DNA from: Candidatus Beckwithbacteria bacterium CG23_combo_of_CG06-09_8_20_14_all_47_9
GTDB taxonomy: Bacteria > Patescibacteriota > Microgenomatia > UBA1400 > CG1-02-47-37
Direction of reading: 5' to 3'
NCBI GenBank assembly: GCA_002772455.1
Contig: PCSQ01000086.1
Location: 1-11,704, forward strand
Length of the DNA: 11,704 nucleotides
The position numbers and the translations under genes are program-made. The notes beneath the pieces are model-generated. The model saw only the letters and a program-made list of their open reading frames with translations, did not search any database and was not told the DNA's origin. Below, one piece after another: positions 5,875 to 11,557 of the stretch (its first letter is position 1; each line of letters begins with the position of its first letter).

Positions 5875-6827
5875 AATTTTGTCAGGCTCAAATTATCGCT
5901 GCCGGCACCCGAACCGTAACTGGTTACCAAAATTTTTTGCTGTTTTTTGGCTTTTTCCAGAACGGCGGCCAAACCCAACAAACTGGAGGCCGAGTACGGG
6001 TTGCCGATCTGCGGCACTAAAAATCCGGTTTTCAATTGGCTCTCGCTCGCCCCCAAAATTTTTGCCGCCCGGGTGGGAAACTTGCTGTTGGGCATATGAA
6101 AAACCACGTGTTGATAATCGCTGATTTTTGTTTTAGTTTGCCTTAAAAACTTTTCCGTCGCCCCAACCACGTGCCTAAAATAAGCCGGCCCGGCCGTAAA
6201 TCTCCCGGCGTGGCTGGGGTATTTTTCTCCCTGCCGGCGCCAAAAATCCGGCGTGTCCGAAGTAAAGCTGCCAACCTGGTTTAACCGGGCTAACCAACGG
6301 AATTTTTTATTTCCCAAAATATAAGCCCCGGCCCCGGCCCCGGCGGTAAATTCCAGCGCATCGCCCGGTTTGGCCTGGGCCACGTCCGCGCCGATCGCCA
6401 AACCGCAATCAATCAACCCGGCTTCAATCAAACCGGCAATTAAGATAATCGCGCTCGTTCCCGCCTTGCAGGCAAATTCCAAATCCACGGTCAAATAGTC
6501 GTTGCCCACCCCTAAAATCTCCCCCACGATCGAGCCTGTCGGCTTAACCGCATACGGATGACTTTCACTCCCGACTATAATCGCTCCGATTTGTTCCGGT
6601 TTGATTTTCGACTGAAGTAGTGCCAGCCTGGCCGCCTCGACGGACAAACTAACCGTGTCTTCGTCCCGGTCGGCCACGGCTTTTTGTTTTACGCCTAGTG
6701 AAGCAGTCACCTGTTCGGGCGATTTTCCCTGCTTTTGGGCAATCTCCGCCACACTGGCCCGGCCGGCCGGAATATATCCGCCGAAACCAACCACACCAAC
6801 TTTGGTAAAAGACTTACTGTTAATCAT
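5871..6827 (-). CDS. Hydroxymethylglutaryl-CoA synthase, archaeal type
   Basis: This enzyme condenses acetyl-CoA with acetoacetyl-CoA to HMG-CoA. Signature segments are VGVVGFGGYIP at the start, GSESHPYAVKPT, the catalytic Cys in DLEFACKAGTSA, IGADVAQAKPGDALEFTAGAG, DTPDFWRRQGEKYPSH, the active-site His in VVFHMPNSKFP, IGNPYS and YGSGAGSD. About 318-322 residues is compact compared with the archaeal enzymes of about 350, and much shorter than eukaryotic HMGCS. Two starts are possible. The ATG at 6839 gives MGHVMINSK and lies just after the arm of an inverted repeat, while the ATG at 6827 gives MINSKSFTK and overlaps the reductase stop by 8 nt. I chose 6827 because a short overlap is the operon norm and the extra residues show no family match. 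Neither start has a clear ribosome site. Confidence 0.93.
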   Translation of the reverse strand: MINSKSFTKVGVVGFGGYIPAGRASVAEIAQKQGKSPEQVTASLGVKQKAVADRDEDTVSLSVEAARLALLQSKIKPEQIGAIIVGSESHPYAVKPTGSIVGEILGVGNDYLTVDLEFACKAGTSAIILIAGLIEAGLIDCGLAIGADVAQAKPGDALEFTAGAGAGAYILGNKKFRWLARLNQVGSFTSDTPDFWRRQGEKYPSHAGRFTAGPAYFRHVVGATEKFLRQTKTKISDYQHVVFHMPNSKFPTRAAKILGASESQLKTGFLVPQIGNPYSASSLLGLAAVLEKAKKQQKILVTSYGSGAGSDNLSLTKL

Positions 6828-7992
6828 AACGTGCCCCATTAAGGTCCGACCTTATTGGAGATTTGTTTCCTAAAAGGTCGGACCTTGTGGGTTTTGGTCT
6901 CCCAAGTTTCTGATGCGCCTTGGCCAAATCCCCACTGGCCAGAGCGGCCGTCAAAGACAGCTCCCCTGCCAATACCGATCCGCCGATAATTCCAGCCAAT
7001 TCGATGGCGCTCGGATTACCCAGCATTTTTAATACCTGTTGCTGACTCGGCAAACGCGTCCCGCCGCCAACCATCCCCACCATTAAATCCGGCAGATAAA
7101 CGGAAAAATACAAATCCGGCGCAGGCCAAGCAGAACGACGCGCGCAACCTCTCGCCTCTCCCGGCAGGTGTGAGCACGTCGCACGTCTGCTGGCCGAGCC
7201 GGACTGTAACTCTGCTATGGTCACTCCCAAGCTCGCCTCCACCACGTGGGCCATATCCTGCCCGGTGGCTAAAAATAAAGCGGCCGCAATATTGGCAAAG
7301 TGGCCATTGGCTCCCATCGACCCGGACATAATCGAACCCAGCCACTGTTTACTTTTGACCACTTCAATAATTTTTTCCGGAGTGGTTTTTAAAACATCTT
7401 TAACAATAATTCTTTTGATCATCGCTTCCGCCCAAACTTTTTTCCCTCGGCCCTCAATAAAATTTAGCCAGTTGGCTTTTTTATCCACACAAAAATTGCC
7501 GGATAAAGCCAGACATTTTATTTTTAATTTATCCTCGATCAGTTCAACAATTTTTTGCGTGGCAATTGTCACCATATTCATCCCCATGGCTTCGCCGGTA
7601 TTAAACCTGAACCTCAACCACGCGTTTTTTCCGGCCATGGTTGACGTAAAATCCACCAGTTTTAAATGTTGACTGGTGGCTTCAGCGGCTTTTTGGACTA
7701 ACTTAAAGTTGTCTTTTACCCAATTGATTAATTTTTTCCCCTCGTCTATCCCCTTTACCCGAAATACCGGTCCGCGCGTGGCCCCGACGTTTTCCACTAA
7801 AACTTTAATGCCGCCGGATAAACGCGTGGCTTTACAACCGCGATTAACCGAAGCAACTAATGCTCCTTCTGTAGTCGCCAAAGACAAATCATAGTTTTTA
7901 TTATTCACCAATAATGGCCCGGCTTGACCTAATGGCACTTTAGTCCAACCAATCATATTTTCAATATTCCCGGTTAACGACTGCGCCATAAC
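6820..7992 (-). CDS. HMG-CoA reductase, class I, with an in-frame hairpin-encoded insertion
   Basis: This enzyme reduces HMG-CoA to mevalonate, probably with NADPH as in other class I enzymes. All four catalytic residues are visible: Glu41 in TTEGALVASVNRG, Lys in FCVDKKANWLNFIEGRGK, Asp in ATGQDMAHV, and the C-terminal His in AKAHQKL. The substrate motif ENMIGWTKVPLGQAGPL is near the N-terminus. The ATG at 7992 is preferred: the longer frame to 8154 is an out-of-frame reading of the overlapping membrane protein. The result lacks the N-terminal helices (about 30-40 residues) that usually precede ENxIG. Residues 264-292 are a 29-residue Arg/Ala/Ser-rich insertion between TIAELQ and DLYFSV, where the family has only a short turn; it is coded by an 87-nt palindrome. 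The tail after the catalytic His reads RSDL twice, coded by a pair of inverted repeats. It is about 390 residues in total and overlaps its neighbours on both sides. Confidence 0.9.
   Translation of the reverse strand, partial: VMAQSLTGNIENMIGWTKVPLGQAGPLLVNNKNYDLSLATTEGALVASVNRGCKATRLSGGIKVLVENVGATRGPVFRVKGIDEGKKLINWVKDNFKLVQKAAEATSQHLKLVDFTSTMAGKNAWLRFRFNTGEAMGMNMVTIATQKIVELIEDKLKIKCLALSGNFCVDKKANWLNFIEGRGKKVWAEAMIKRIIVKDVLKTTPEKIIEVVKSKQWLGSIMSGSMGANGHFANIAAALFLATGQDMAHVVEASLGVTIAELQSGSASRRATCSHLPGEARGCARRSAWPAPDLYFSVYLPDLMVGMVGGGTRLPSQQQVLKMLGNPSAIELAGIIGGSVLAGELSLTAALASGDLAKAHQKLGRPKPTRSDLLGNKSPIRSDLNGARYD
6841..6886. repeat. Pair of 13-nt inverted repeats coding for the HMG-CoA reductase tail
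   Basis: AAGGTCCGACCTT (6841-6853) and AAGGTCGGACCTT (6874-6886) are exact reverse complements, 20 nt apart. Each copy is also nearly palindromic by itself (AAGGTC, one base, GACCTT), so the pair can be read as inverted or as direct repeats 33 nt apart. Both copies are translated as RSDL in the last 25 residues of HMG-CoA reductase, and the distal copy lies just before the possible HMG-CoA synthase start at 6839. In the mRNA this could be a hairpin with a 20-nt loop sequestering that start, or the copies could be tandem protein-binding dyads. Confidence 0.85.
7116..7202. repeat. 87-nt palindromic element inserted in frame in HMG-CoA reductase (element E2)
   Basis: The ends CCGG match as an inverted repeat, and the arms pair imperfectly over about 33 nt: on the plus strand, CCGGC, GGCC, AGCAGA and CG at the left pair with CG, TCTGCT, GGCC and GCCGG at the right. 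The centre holds ACCT (7147-7150), a loop and AGGT (7166-7169). It shares with the palindrome at 1405-1506, in the same order, GGCGCA at the left end (7118-7123), an ACCT core, TGAGCAC (7170-7176) and CGAGCCG at the right end (7195-7201), although the stems differ. It is much richer in G+C than the flanking gene. Its length is exactly 29 codons, and it has no stop codon in the reductase frame. Confidence 0.8.
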
Positions 7993-8312
7993 CTCATCCA
8001 CCAATAACTGATATAACTGCCCACCGCCATAAAGCCAAGAATGCCTAAGCTGAACATTAATTTTGCCCCCATACCCCACGCAGGCGTTGTCGCTAGTAGC
8101 CTCCGGCCAGCCCAGGTGAAAAGCGTGGCTAAAAATAAAACGTACGCCGGCCAACCAAGAATCAACAATTGCTGCGATCGGTCTTTTTCCCGGGACAGTA
8201 CTGCCAAAGTTTTAAACGGGTGCCAGGCTAAACCGAGGGAATTCCGGACAAATAAATAACTTTCCTTAAACGAAAGGAGTAAACCTAACCTGGCGATTTT
8301 CTTGACTTGCAT
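7974..8312 (-). CDS. Small two-helix membrane protein downstream of the sigma factor (possible anti-sigma)
   Basis: I do not recognise a named family. The protein of 112 residues has a basic N-terminal half, probably cytoplasmic (FKESYLFVRNSLGLAWHPF, then a REKDRSQQ stretch). Two membrane helices follow (about 50-68 and 84-104), and the end is short and basic (MRLWRSR). The ATG at 8312 lies inside the end of the sigma factor gene (47-nt overlap); no later in-frame ATG leaves a comparable protein, and the WHPFKTL...EKDRS segment looks genuinely coding. Its 3' end overlaps the HMG-CoA reductase start by 19 nt. A membrane protein following and overlapping an ECF-type sigma gene is the common position of an anti-sigma factor, so that is a reasonable but unproven role; no zinc-binding HxxxCxxC motif is present. 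Confidence 0.7.
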   Translation of the reverse strand: MQVKKIARLGLLLSFKESYLFVRNSLGLAWHPFKTLAVLSREKDRSQQLLILGWPAYVLFLATLFTWAGRRLLATTPAWGMGAKLMFSLGILGFMAVGSYISYWWMRLWRSR

Positions 8313-8781
8313 AAAGTTTTTGGAAGGCCAACCGCGCCCGGGTCAATCTCGACTCAACCGCTTTCACCGTCAGATTCAACTCTTGTCCAATCTGCCGCAT
8401 TGATAGCTCTTCCACATACTTTAGTCGCAAAATCCGGGAATATCCTTCGCTTAAGTGTTTAAAGGTTTTAACAATCTTCTTTTTAGTTTCCAGCTCCTGA
8501 TAGGCCAACTCCGGCCCCAAAGCCTGGCTCACCAGTTCCCGTAACCATGGCAAACGGGAAAAAACAATCTGCTTAAATTTCTTTTTGCGGTAGAAGTCGG
8601 CCAATTCGTGCCGGGCAATCGAGTAGGCCCAGGTCAAAAACGAGCTTTTCCCTTTAAATAACGGCAGGCTATCATAGATAGCTACAAGGGTTTCCTGAAC
8701 AATATCCTCGGCATCGGCCGGATCGGCCACCTTGCGGCTAATAAAACAAAACAGTCTTTTTCTTAACAGCTCTGGCGTCAT
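8266..8781 (-). CDS. ECF-like sigma-70 family RNA polymerase sigma factor
   Basis: This protein of about 171 residues, from the ATG at 8781 (MTPELLRKR), has region 2 (FISRKVADPADAEDIVQETL, then FLTWAYSIARHELADFYRKKK) for core and -10 binding. Region 4 (LSEGYSRILRLKYVEELSM, then QIGQELNLTVKAVESRLTRAR) is a helix-turn-helix for -35 binding. Regions 1 and 3 are missing, as in ECF sigma factors. A longer frame reaching 8856 would run through the divergent pilin gene and reads MFYFHQATIPVQYQ, which is not sigma-like. It is the first gene of the operon. The membrane protein that follows overlaps it and may be its regulator. Its position suggests that it controls, or is expressed with, the mevalonate genes; the divergent pilin array is another possible target. 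Confidence 0.9.
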   Translation of the reverse strand: MTPELLRKRLFCFISRKVADPADAEDIVQETLVAIYDSLPLFKGKSSFLTWAYSIARHELADFYRKKKFKQIVFSRLPWLRELVSQALGPELAYQELETKKKIVKTFKHLSEGYSRILRLKYVEELSMRQIGQELNLTVKAVESRLTRARLAFQKLYASQENRQVRFTPFV

Positions 8782-8787
8782 CTGGTG

Positions 8788-8801
8788 TATTGTACTATAT
8801 T
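8788..8801. promoter_or_regulatory. Divergent start region between sigma and pilin genes
   Basis: Only 26 nt separate the ATG of the sigma gene (8781, minus) from the ATG of the pilin-like gene (8808, plus). The gap is A+T rich and holds back-to-back -10-like hexamers: TATATT (8796-8801) on plus, ending 6 nt before the pilin ATG, and TACAAT (8794-8789) on minus, ending 7 nt before the sigma ATG. Both would place transcription starts at or next to the ATG, giving leaderless or nearly leaderless mRNAs. No consensus -35 is seen at the right distance on either strand, so other sigma specificity is possible. Confidence 0.4.
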
Positions 8802-8807
8802 CAAAGT

Positions 8808-9119
8808 ATGGCGTTTGATATTGGACAGGAATTGTGGCTTGATGAAAGTAAAACAACTATCCAGTCAAAATTAGGAACAACTTTATTTCCTAGTTTTTGG
8901 GTAATCATTAAAAACATTTACGTGTTAACTGGGATCATCTTATTTTTTATGATCGTGGTGGGCGGCGTGGGCATGATTGCCAATGCCGGTAACGCGGAGA
9001 AACAAAAACAATCGAGCCAAACCATTACCAGCGCCGTCATCGGTTATGTAATTATGTTTGCCGCCTACTGGATCGTCAAAATCATCGAAATTGTTACCGA
9101 TAAAAAAATCTTTTTATGA
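8808..9119 (+). CDS. VirB2/TrbC-like pilin-family small membrane protein
   Basis: This is the first gene of the right-hand pilin array, 103 residues from ATG 8808 (MAFDIGQEL). An in-frame TTG at 8790 would add six residues but sits in the divergent promoter gap. A polar N-terminus of about 30 residues precedes two membrane helices (about 33-57 and 72-96) joined by NAGNAEKQKQSSQ. It is the closest relative in the window of the gene at 431-766 (shared ILFFM, GG, AG-EK-KQ and FAAYWI positions), although the whole mevalonate island lies between them. Its TGA overlaps the next ATG (ATGA). Function is inferred from the family only. Confidence 0.8.
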   Translation: MAFDIGQELWLDESKTTIQSKLGTTLFPSFWVIIKNIYVLTGIILFFMIVVGGVGMIANAGNAEKQKQSSQTITSAVIGYVIMFAAYWIVKIIEIVTDKKIFL

Positions 9120-9472
9120 TTTTACAAAGTGTTTTCGGCAATATTGGTAATCCGTTAACCAAAGACACTGTTTCCGGTACTGGTTACGGCGATCTAGCCA
9201 GCACCGATCTGGTCAAATTCTTAAATAATGTCGTTGCCCTAATCATCGTCATTGCCGGCATTTGGACGGTGTTTAACTTTATTAGCGCCGGTTATATTTA
9301 TTTAAACTCCAACAACCAGCCGCAGAAATTAACCGACGCCGGTAATAAAATTTTACAGTCGGTCATCGGTCTCGCGATTGTGGCCGCCGCCTATACCATT
9401 GCCGGCATTCTCGGATTTATCCTGTTTAAAGACGCGACTAAATTATTAGACTTTAAATTATTTGAATTATAA
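9116..9472 (+). CDS. VirB2/TrbC-like pilin-family small membrane protein
   Basis: This protein of 118 residues has a polar N-terminus of about 36 residues (SVFGNIGNPLTKDTV...), a first helix (about 37-60), a turn reading LNSNNQPQKLTDAGNK in place of the usual SGGNPEK, and a second helix (about 78-102) ending AGILGFILFKDATK. That ending matches AGILGLIFFGDATA in the gene at 9838, so the two form a subgroup within the array. It starts on the stop of the preceding gene (ATGA) and ends 2 nt before the next ATG. Confidence 0.8.
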   Translation: MILQSVFGNIGNPLTKDTVSGTGYGDLASTDLVKFLNNVVALIIVIAGIWTVFNFISAGYIYLNSNNQPQKLTDAGNKILQSVIGLAIVAAAYTIAGILGFILFKDATKLLDFKLFEL

Positions 9473-9474
9473 CT

Positions 9475-9834
9475 ATGCCCGTACCAACACTAAAAGATAT
9501 CGGCGTATTTAAATCTATCTCCGGTAAAGGTTATTTAGAAACAACTTCGACCGGGGCGCCGACGGCTGACTTGACTAAAATAGTTTCCAATCTTTTGGCG
9601 ATCATTACCATAATTGCCGGCGTCGGTTTTTTGTTTTACTTTATCTTCGGCGCGGTCAATTGGATCACTTCCGGCGGCGACGCTCAAAAAGCGGCGGCAG
9701 CCCGCAATACGATTTTAAACGCGGTAATCGGTTTGGTGATTACCGTAATTGCCTACCCGGCGATATTATTAATTAGTAAATTAGCTGGCATTCCCCTGGC
9801 CGATCCGGGAAAATTATTTACCCAATTTCAATAA
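9475..9834 (+). CDS. VirB2/TrbC-like pilin-family small membrane protein
   Basis: This protein of 119 residues has a polar N-terminal 34 residues with a Gly/Thr-rich stretch (SGKGYLETTSTGAPTADL). Helix 1 (about 38-62) ends FGAVNWITSGG, followed by the turn SGGDAQKAAAARN, helix 2 (about 79-104) and a short polar tail. The FxFxxGAVxW(I/T)xSGG pattern is shared with the gene at 10175, the likely sister copy. No Shine-Dalgarno site is seen; spacing to both neighbours is 2-3 nt. The pilin role is by family resemblance. Confidence 0.8.
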   Translation: MPVPTLKDIGVFKSISGKGYLETTSTGAPTADLTKIVSNLLAIITIIAGVGFLFYFIFGAVNWITSGGDAQKAAAARNTILNAVIGLVITVIAYPAILLISKLAGIPLADPGKLFTQFQ

Positions 9835-9837
9835 ATT

Positions 9838-10185
9838 ATGGAATTAACAGATTTTTTTGGGACCAGCGGCGCCGAGAAACCATCAATTCTGGATAAATAT
9901 ACCGGCAATGATCCCGGCGCTTTGATTCTTTTTGCCAACAATATTATGAAGGTCATGATCTACGGCTCGATGATTATTGCCGTCGTCAATCTGCTGGTTT
10001 CCGGCATCCAATTTATGAGCTCCTCCGGCAACCCGGAATACATCAAAACCGCTTCCGGCCGGATCTGGATCTCGCTGTTAGGCCTAGTGGTGGCCGGCGC
10101 CAGTTTGGTGATTGCCGGAATTTTAGGTTTGATTTTTTTCGGCGACGCCACCGCTATTATTTCTCCAGCTATCTATGGTCCATAA
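9838..10185 (+). CDS. VirB2/TrbC-like pilin-family small membrane protein
   Basis: This protein of 115 residues has a polar N-terminus (MELTDFFGTSGAEKPSILD...), helix 1 (about 36-60), a turn SSGNPEYIKTASGR, and helix 2 (about 75-101) with AGILGLIFFGDATA near the end. That places it with the gene at 9116 as a subgroup. It overlaps the next pilin-like gene by 11 nt, which suggests coupled translation. Confidence 0.8.
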   Translation: MELTDFFGTSGAEKPSILDKYTGNDPGALILFANNIMKVMIYGSMIIAVVNLLVSGIQFMSSSGNPEYIKTASGRIWISLLGLVVAGASLVIAGILGLIFFGDATAIISPAIYGP

Positions 10186-10552
10186 TTTACTCGCTCAAAC
10201 TAAAACACCGTTGCCAAGTATTTCCGGTTTTGACGGCGGGTTATTCCAATCGGCGGGCAGCACCCCGGACACCCGCCTGACTCAAATAATTTCCAACATC
10301 GTCGGCGTTTTAACTATTTTTGGCGGCTTGGCTTTTTTAACCTGGTTTGTCATCGGGGCCGTTCAGTGGACCGCCTCCGGCGGCAACCCGGAGCAAATGA
10401 ACAAAGCCAAAAGCCAAATGAGTACGGCCATCGCCGGTTTATTTGTTTTAATTTTATCAATGGCCGTAGTTTGGATTTTGGGGAAAGTTACCGGGTTGGA
10501 TATAATCAACCTAGAAGTATTAATTAATAAGGTAGGCCCTAATGCCGATTGA
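10175..10552 (+). CDS. VirB2/TrbC-like pilin-family small membrane protein
   Basis: This protein of 125 residues is one of the longest complete members. The N-terminal 45 residues are polar and rich in Ser/Gly/Pro (KTPLPSISGFDGG). Helix 1 (about 47-70) ends WFVIGAVQWTASGG, the turn is SGGNPEQMNKAKSQM, and helix 2 (about 85-110) is followed by a hydrophobic tail (GLDIINLEVLI). The turn is the clearest form of the shared motif. The start overlaps the previous gene by 11 nt and the end overlaps the next by 11 nt. Confidence 0.8.
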   Translation: MVHNLLAQTKTPLPSISGFDGGLFQSAGSTPDTRLTQIISNIVGVLTIFGGLAFLTWFVIGAVQWTASGGNPEQMNKAKSQMSTAIAGLFVLILSMAVVWILGKVTGLDIINLEVLINKVGPNAD

Positions 10553-10853
10553 AAATAAAGCCATTCCCGCCTTAGCCACAATGACCGGCGGTCAGGCCTT
10601 TGCCAGCTACATTGCCATTTTCTGGCAGTTCATGGTTATCGTCGGCGGCTTGGCCGTCCTGCTGTATCTAATCTGGGGAGCGCTCGACTGGATCTTTGCC
10701 GGCAACAACGCCGACCGGATGAAACGGGGCAAAGACAAGCTTTTTGATGGCATTTTCGGTTTGGTACTGCTGGTTTTATCTTACCTGATCATTAAAATTA
10801 TTTCCACGGTTACCGGCTTAAATATCGTCAATCCTGACTGGCCGACGCTCTAA
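10542..10853 (+). CDS. VirB2/TrbC-like pilin-family small membrane protein
   Basis: This protein of 103 residues has a short N-terminus (MPIENKAIPALATMTGGQAF), helix 1 (about 22-47) with LLYLIWGALDWIFAGN, a basic turn NNADRMKRGKDK, helix 2 (about 63-88), and a tail TGLNIVNPDWPTL. The IWGALDW pattern links it to the two following genes (IWGGIQW, VWGGIQW). The first nine bases of the gene (ATGCCGATT) are the same as those of the gene at 11222. It ends 3 nt before the next ATG. Confidence 0.8.
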   Translation: MPIENKAIPALATMTGGQAFASYIAIFWQFMVIVGGLAVLLYLIWGALDWIFAGNNADRMKRGKDKLFDGIFGLVLLVLSYLIIKIISTVTGLNIVNPDWPTL

Positions 10854-10856
10854 CTT

Positions 10857-11189
10857 ATGGCTAAACTCACCAACATTGACTCCGAAGTCCAGCGCAGCAA
10901 TTTTTTCAAATTTGACTCCATTGGCGAATTTATTGTCAATATGTTCCAAGTGACTTTGATTATTGGTTCAATTATGACTTTCTTTTATTTAATCTGGGGC
11001 GGCATCCAGTGGATTACTTCCGGCGGCAACCAGGAAGCCGCCAAAGGCGCCAAAGAAAAAATCACCGACGCGATTTTCGGTCTGGTTTTTTTGGCCGCCG
11101 TCTGGATAATCTGGCGCCTGATTATTTATTTCCTGGGAATTACCTCGTCAGTTCGGGGTCCGTTTAATCTCAAGTTACCCCAGCCTTGA
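10857..11189 (+). CDS. VirB2/TrbC-like pilin-family small membrane protein
   Basis: This protein of 110 residues has a polar N-terminus of about 23 residues, helix 1 (about 24-50) ending LIWGGIQWITSGG, the turn SGGNQEAAKGAKEK, helix 2 (about 66-92) with AAVWIIWRLIIYFLGI, and the tail VRGPFNLKLPQP. A similar KGPFNL occurs in the N-terminal region of the gene at 431 (14 nt shared). It is most like the following gene. Its TGA stop lies inside the predicted -35 hexamer TTGACA of the next gene's promoter. Confidence 0.8.
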   Translation: MAKLTNIDSEVQRSNFFKFDSIGEFIVNMFQVTLIIGSIMTFFYLIWGGIQWITSGGNQEAAKGAKEKITDAIFGLVFLAAVWIIWRLIIYFLGITSSVRGPFNLKLPQP

Positions 11190-11215
11190 CAAAAATTTAC
11201 TAACATGACCATAAT
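11186..11215 (+). promoter_or_regulatory. Predicted sigma-70 promoter for a leaderless pilin transcript
   Basis: A perfect -35 hexamer TTGACA (11186-11191) lies 18 nt from a -10 hexamer CATAAT (11210-11215, one mismatch to TATAAT). The ATG of the next pilin-like gene is at 11222, 7 nt after the -10, where transcription would begin, so the mRNA would be leaderless. The gap is the only intergenic space in the right-hand array longer than 3 nt (32 nt), which fits an internal promoter. Confidence 0.6.
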
Positions 11216-11221
11216 CAACTA

Positions 11222-11554
11222 ATGCCGATTATCAAAGCCGCGCTGGCCCAAGCCTCGATTACCATCAAAGAACCGCAAGCCGGGGTTAAAGACATCGGCA
11301 AATTTATGTCCGCCGCCATCCAGGTGGCCATGATTATTGCCGCCATCCTGACCTTTGCCTTTTTGGTTTGGGGCGGCATCCAGTGGATCTTGTCCGGCGG
11401 CGATAAAACTCAAACTCAAGCCGCCCGCGACCGGATCACTATGGCCTTGGTCGGCCTTGGCATTGTGGCCGCCGCCTGGGCTTTAATGAAAGTCATCGGT
11501 TACTTTTTCGGCATCGACGTCTTTCAGTTCAACATCCCCACTGCCGGCGGCTAG
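11222..11554 (+). CDS. VirB2/TrbC-like pilin-family small membrane protein
   Basis: This protein of 110 residues has an N-terminus (MPIIKAALAQASITIKE) that is partly amphipathic and may be a short signal or helix. Helix 1 (about 32-57) ends FLVWGGIQWILSGG, the turn is SGGDKTQTQAARDR, and helix 2 (about 72-97) is followed by FGIDVFQFNIP. It is the sister of the gene at 10857 (shared WGGIQWI.SGG and YF.GI). It has its own predicted promoter and may start a new transcript that continues into the last, truncated gene. Confidence 0.8.
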   Translation: MPIIKAALAQASITIKEPQAGVKDIGKFMSAAIQVAMIIAAILTFAFLVWGGIQWILSGGDKTQTQAARDRITMALVGLGIVAAAWALMKVIGYFFGIDVFQFNIPTAGG

Positions 11555-11557
11555 AAC

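Noticed and set aside
431..6000. UGA recoding as in Gracilibacteria/SR1
   Set aside because: TGA stops are needed at several ATGA junctions (for example 763-766, 2349-2352 and 5871-5874), where reading through would run into neighbouring genes in the wrong frame.
7016..7345. Separate protein on minus in a second frame across the reductase insertion
   Set aside because: It is a frame-shifted reading of the reductase. The motifs on both sides of the insertion (TIAEL and DLYFSV) are in the same reductase frame, so no frameshift or separate gene is needed.
11204..11221. Five-codon ORF (ATGACCATAATCAACTAA) just before a pilin gene, as a leader peptide
   Set aside because: It lies between the predicted -35 and the start point and would not be transcribed from that promoter. 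It is too short to support.
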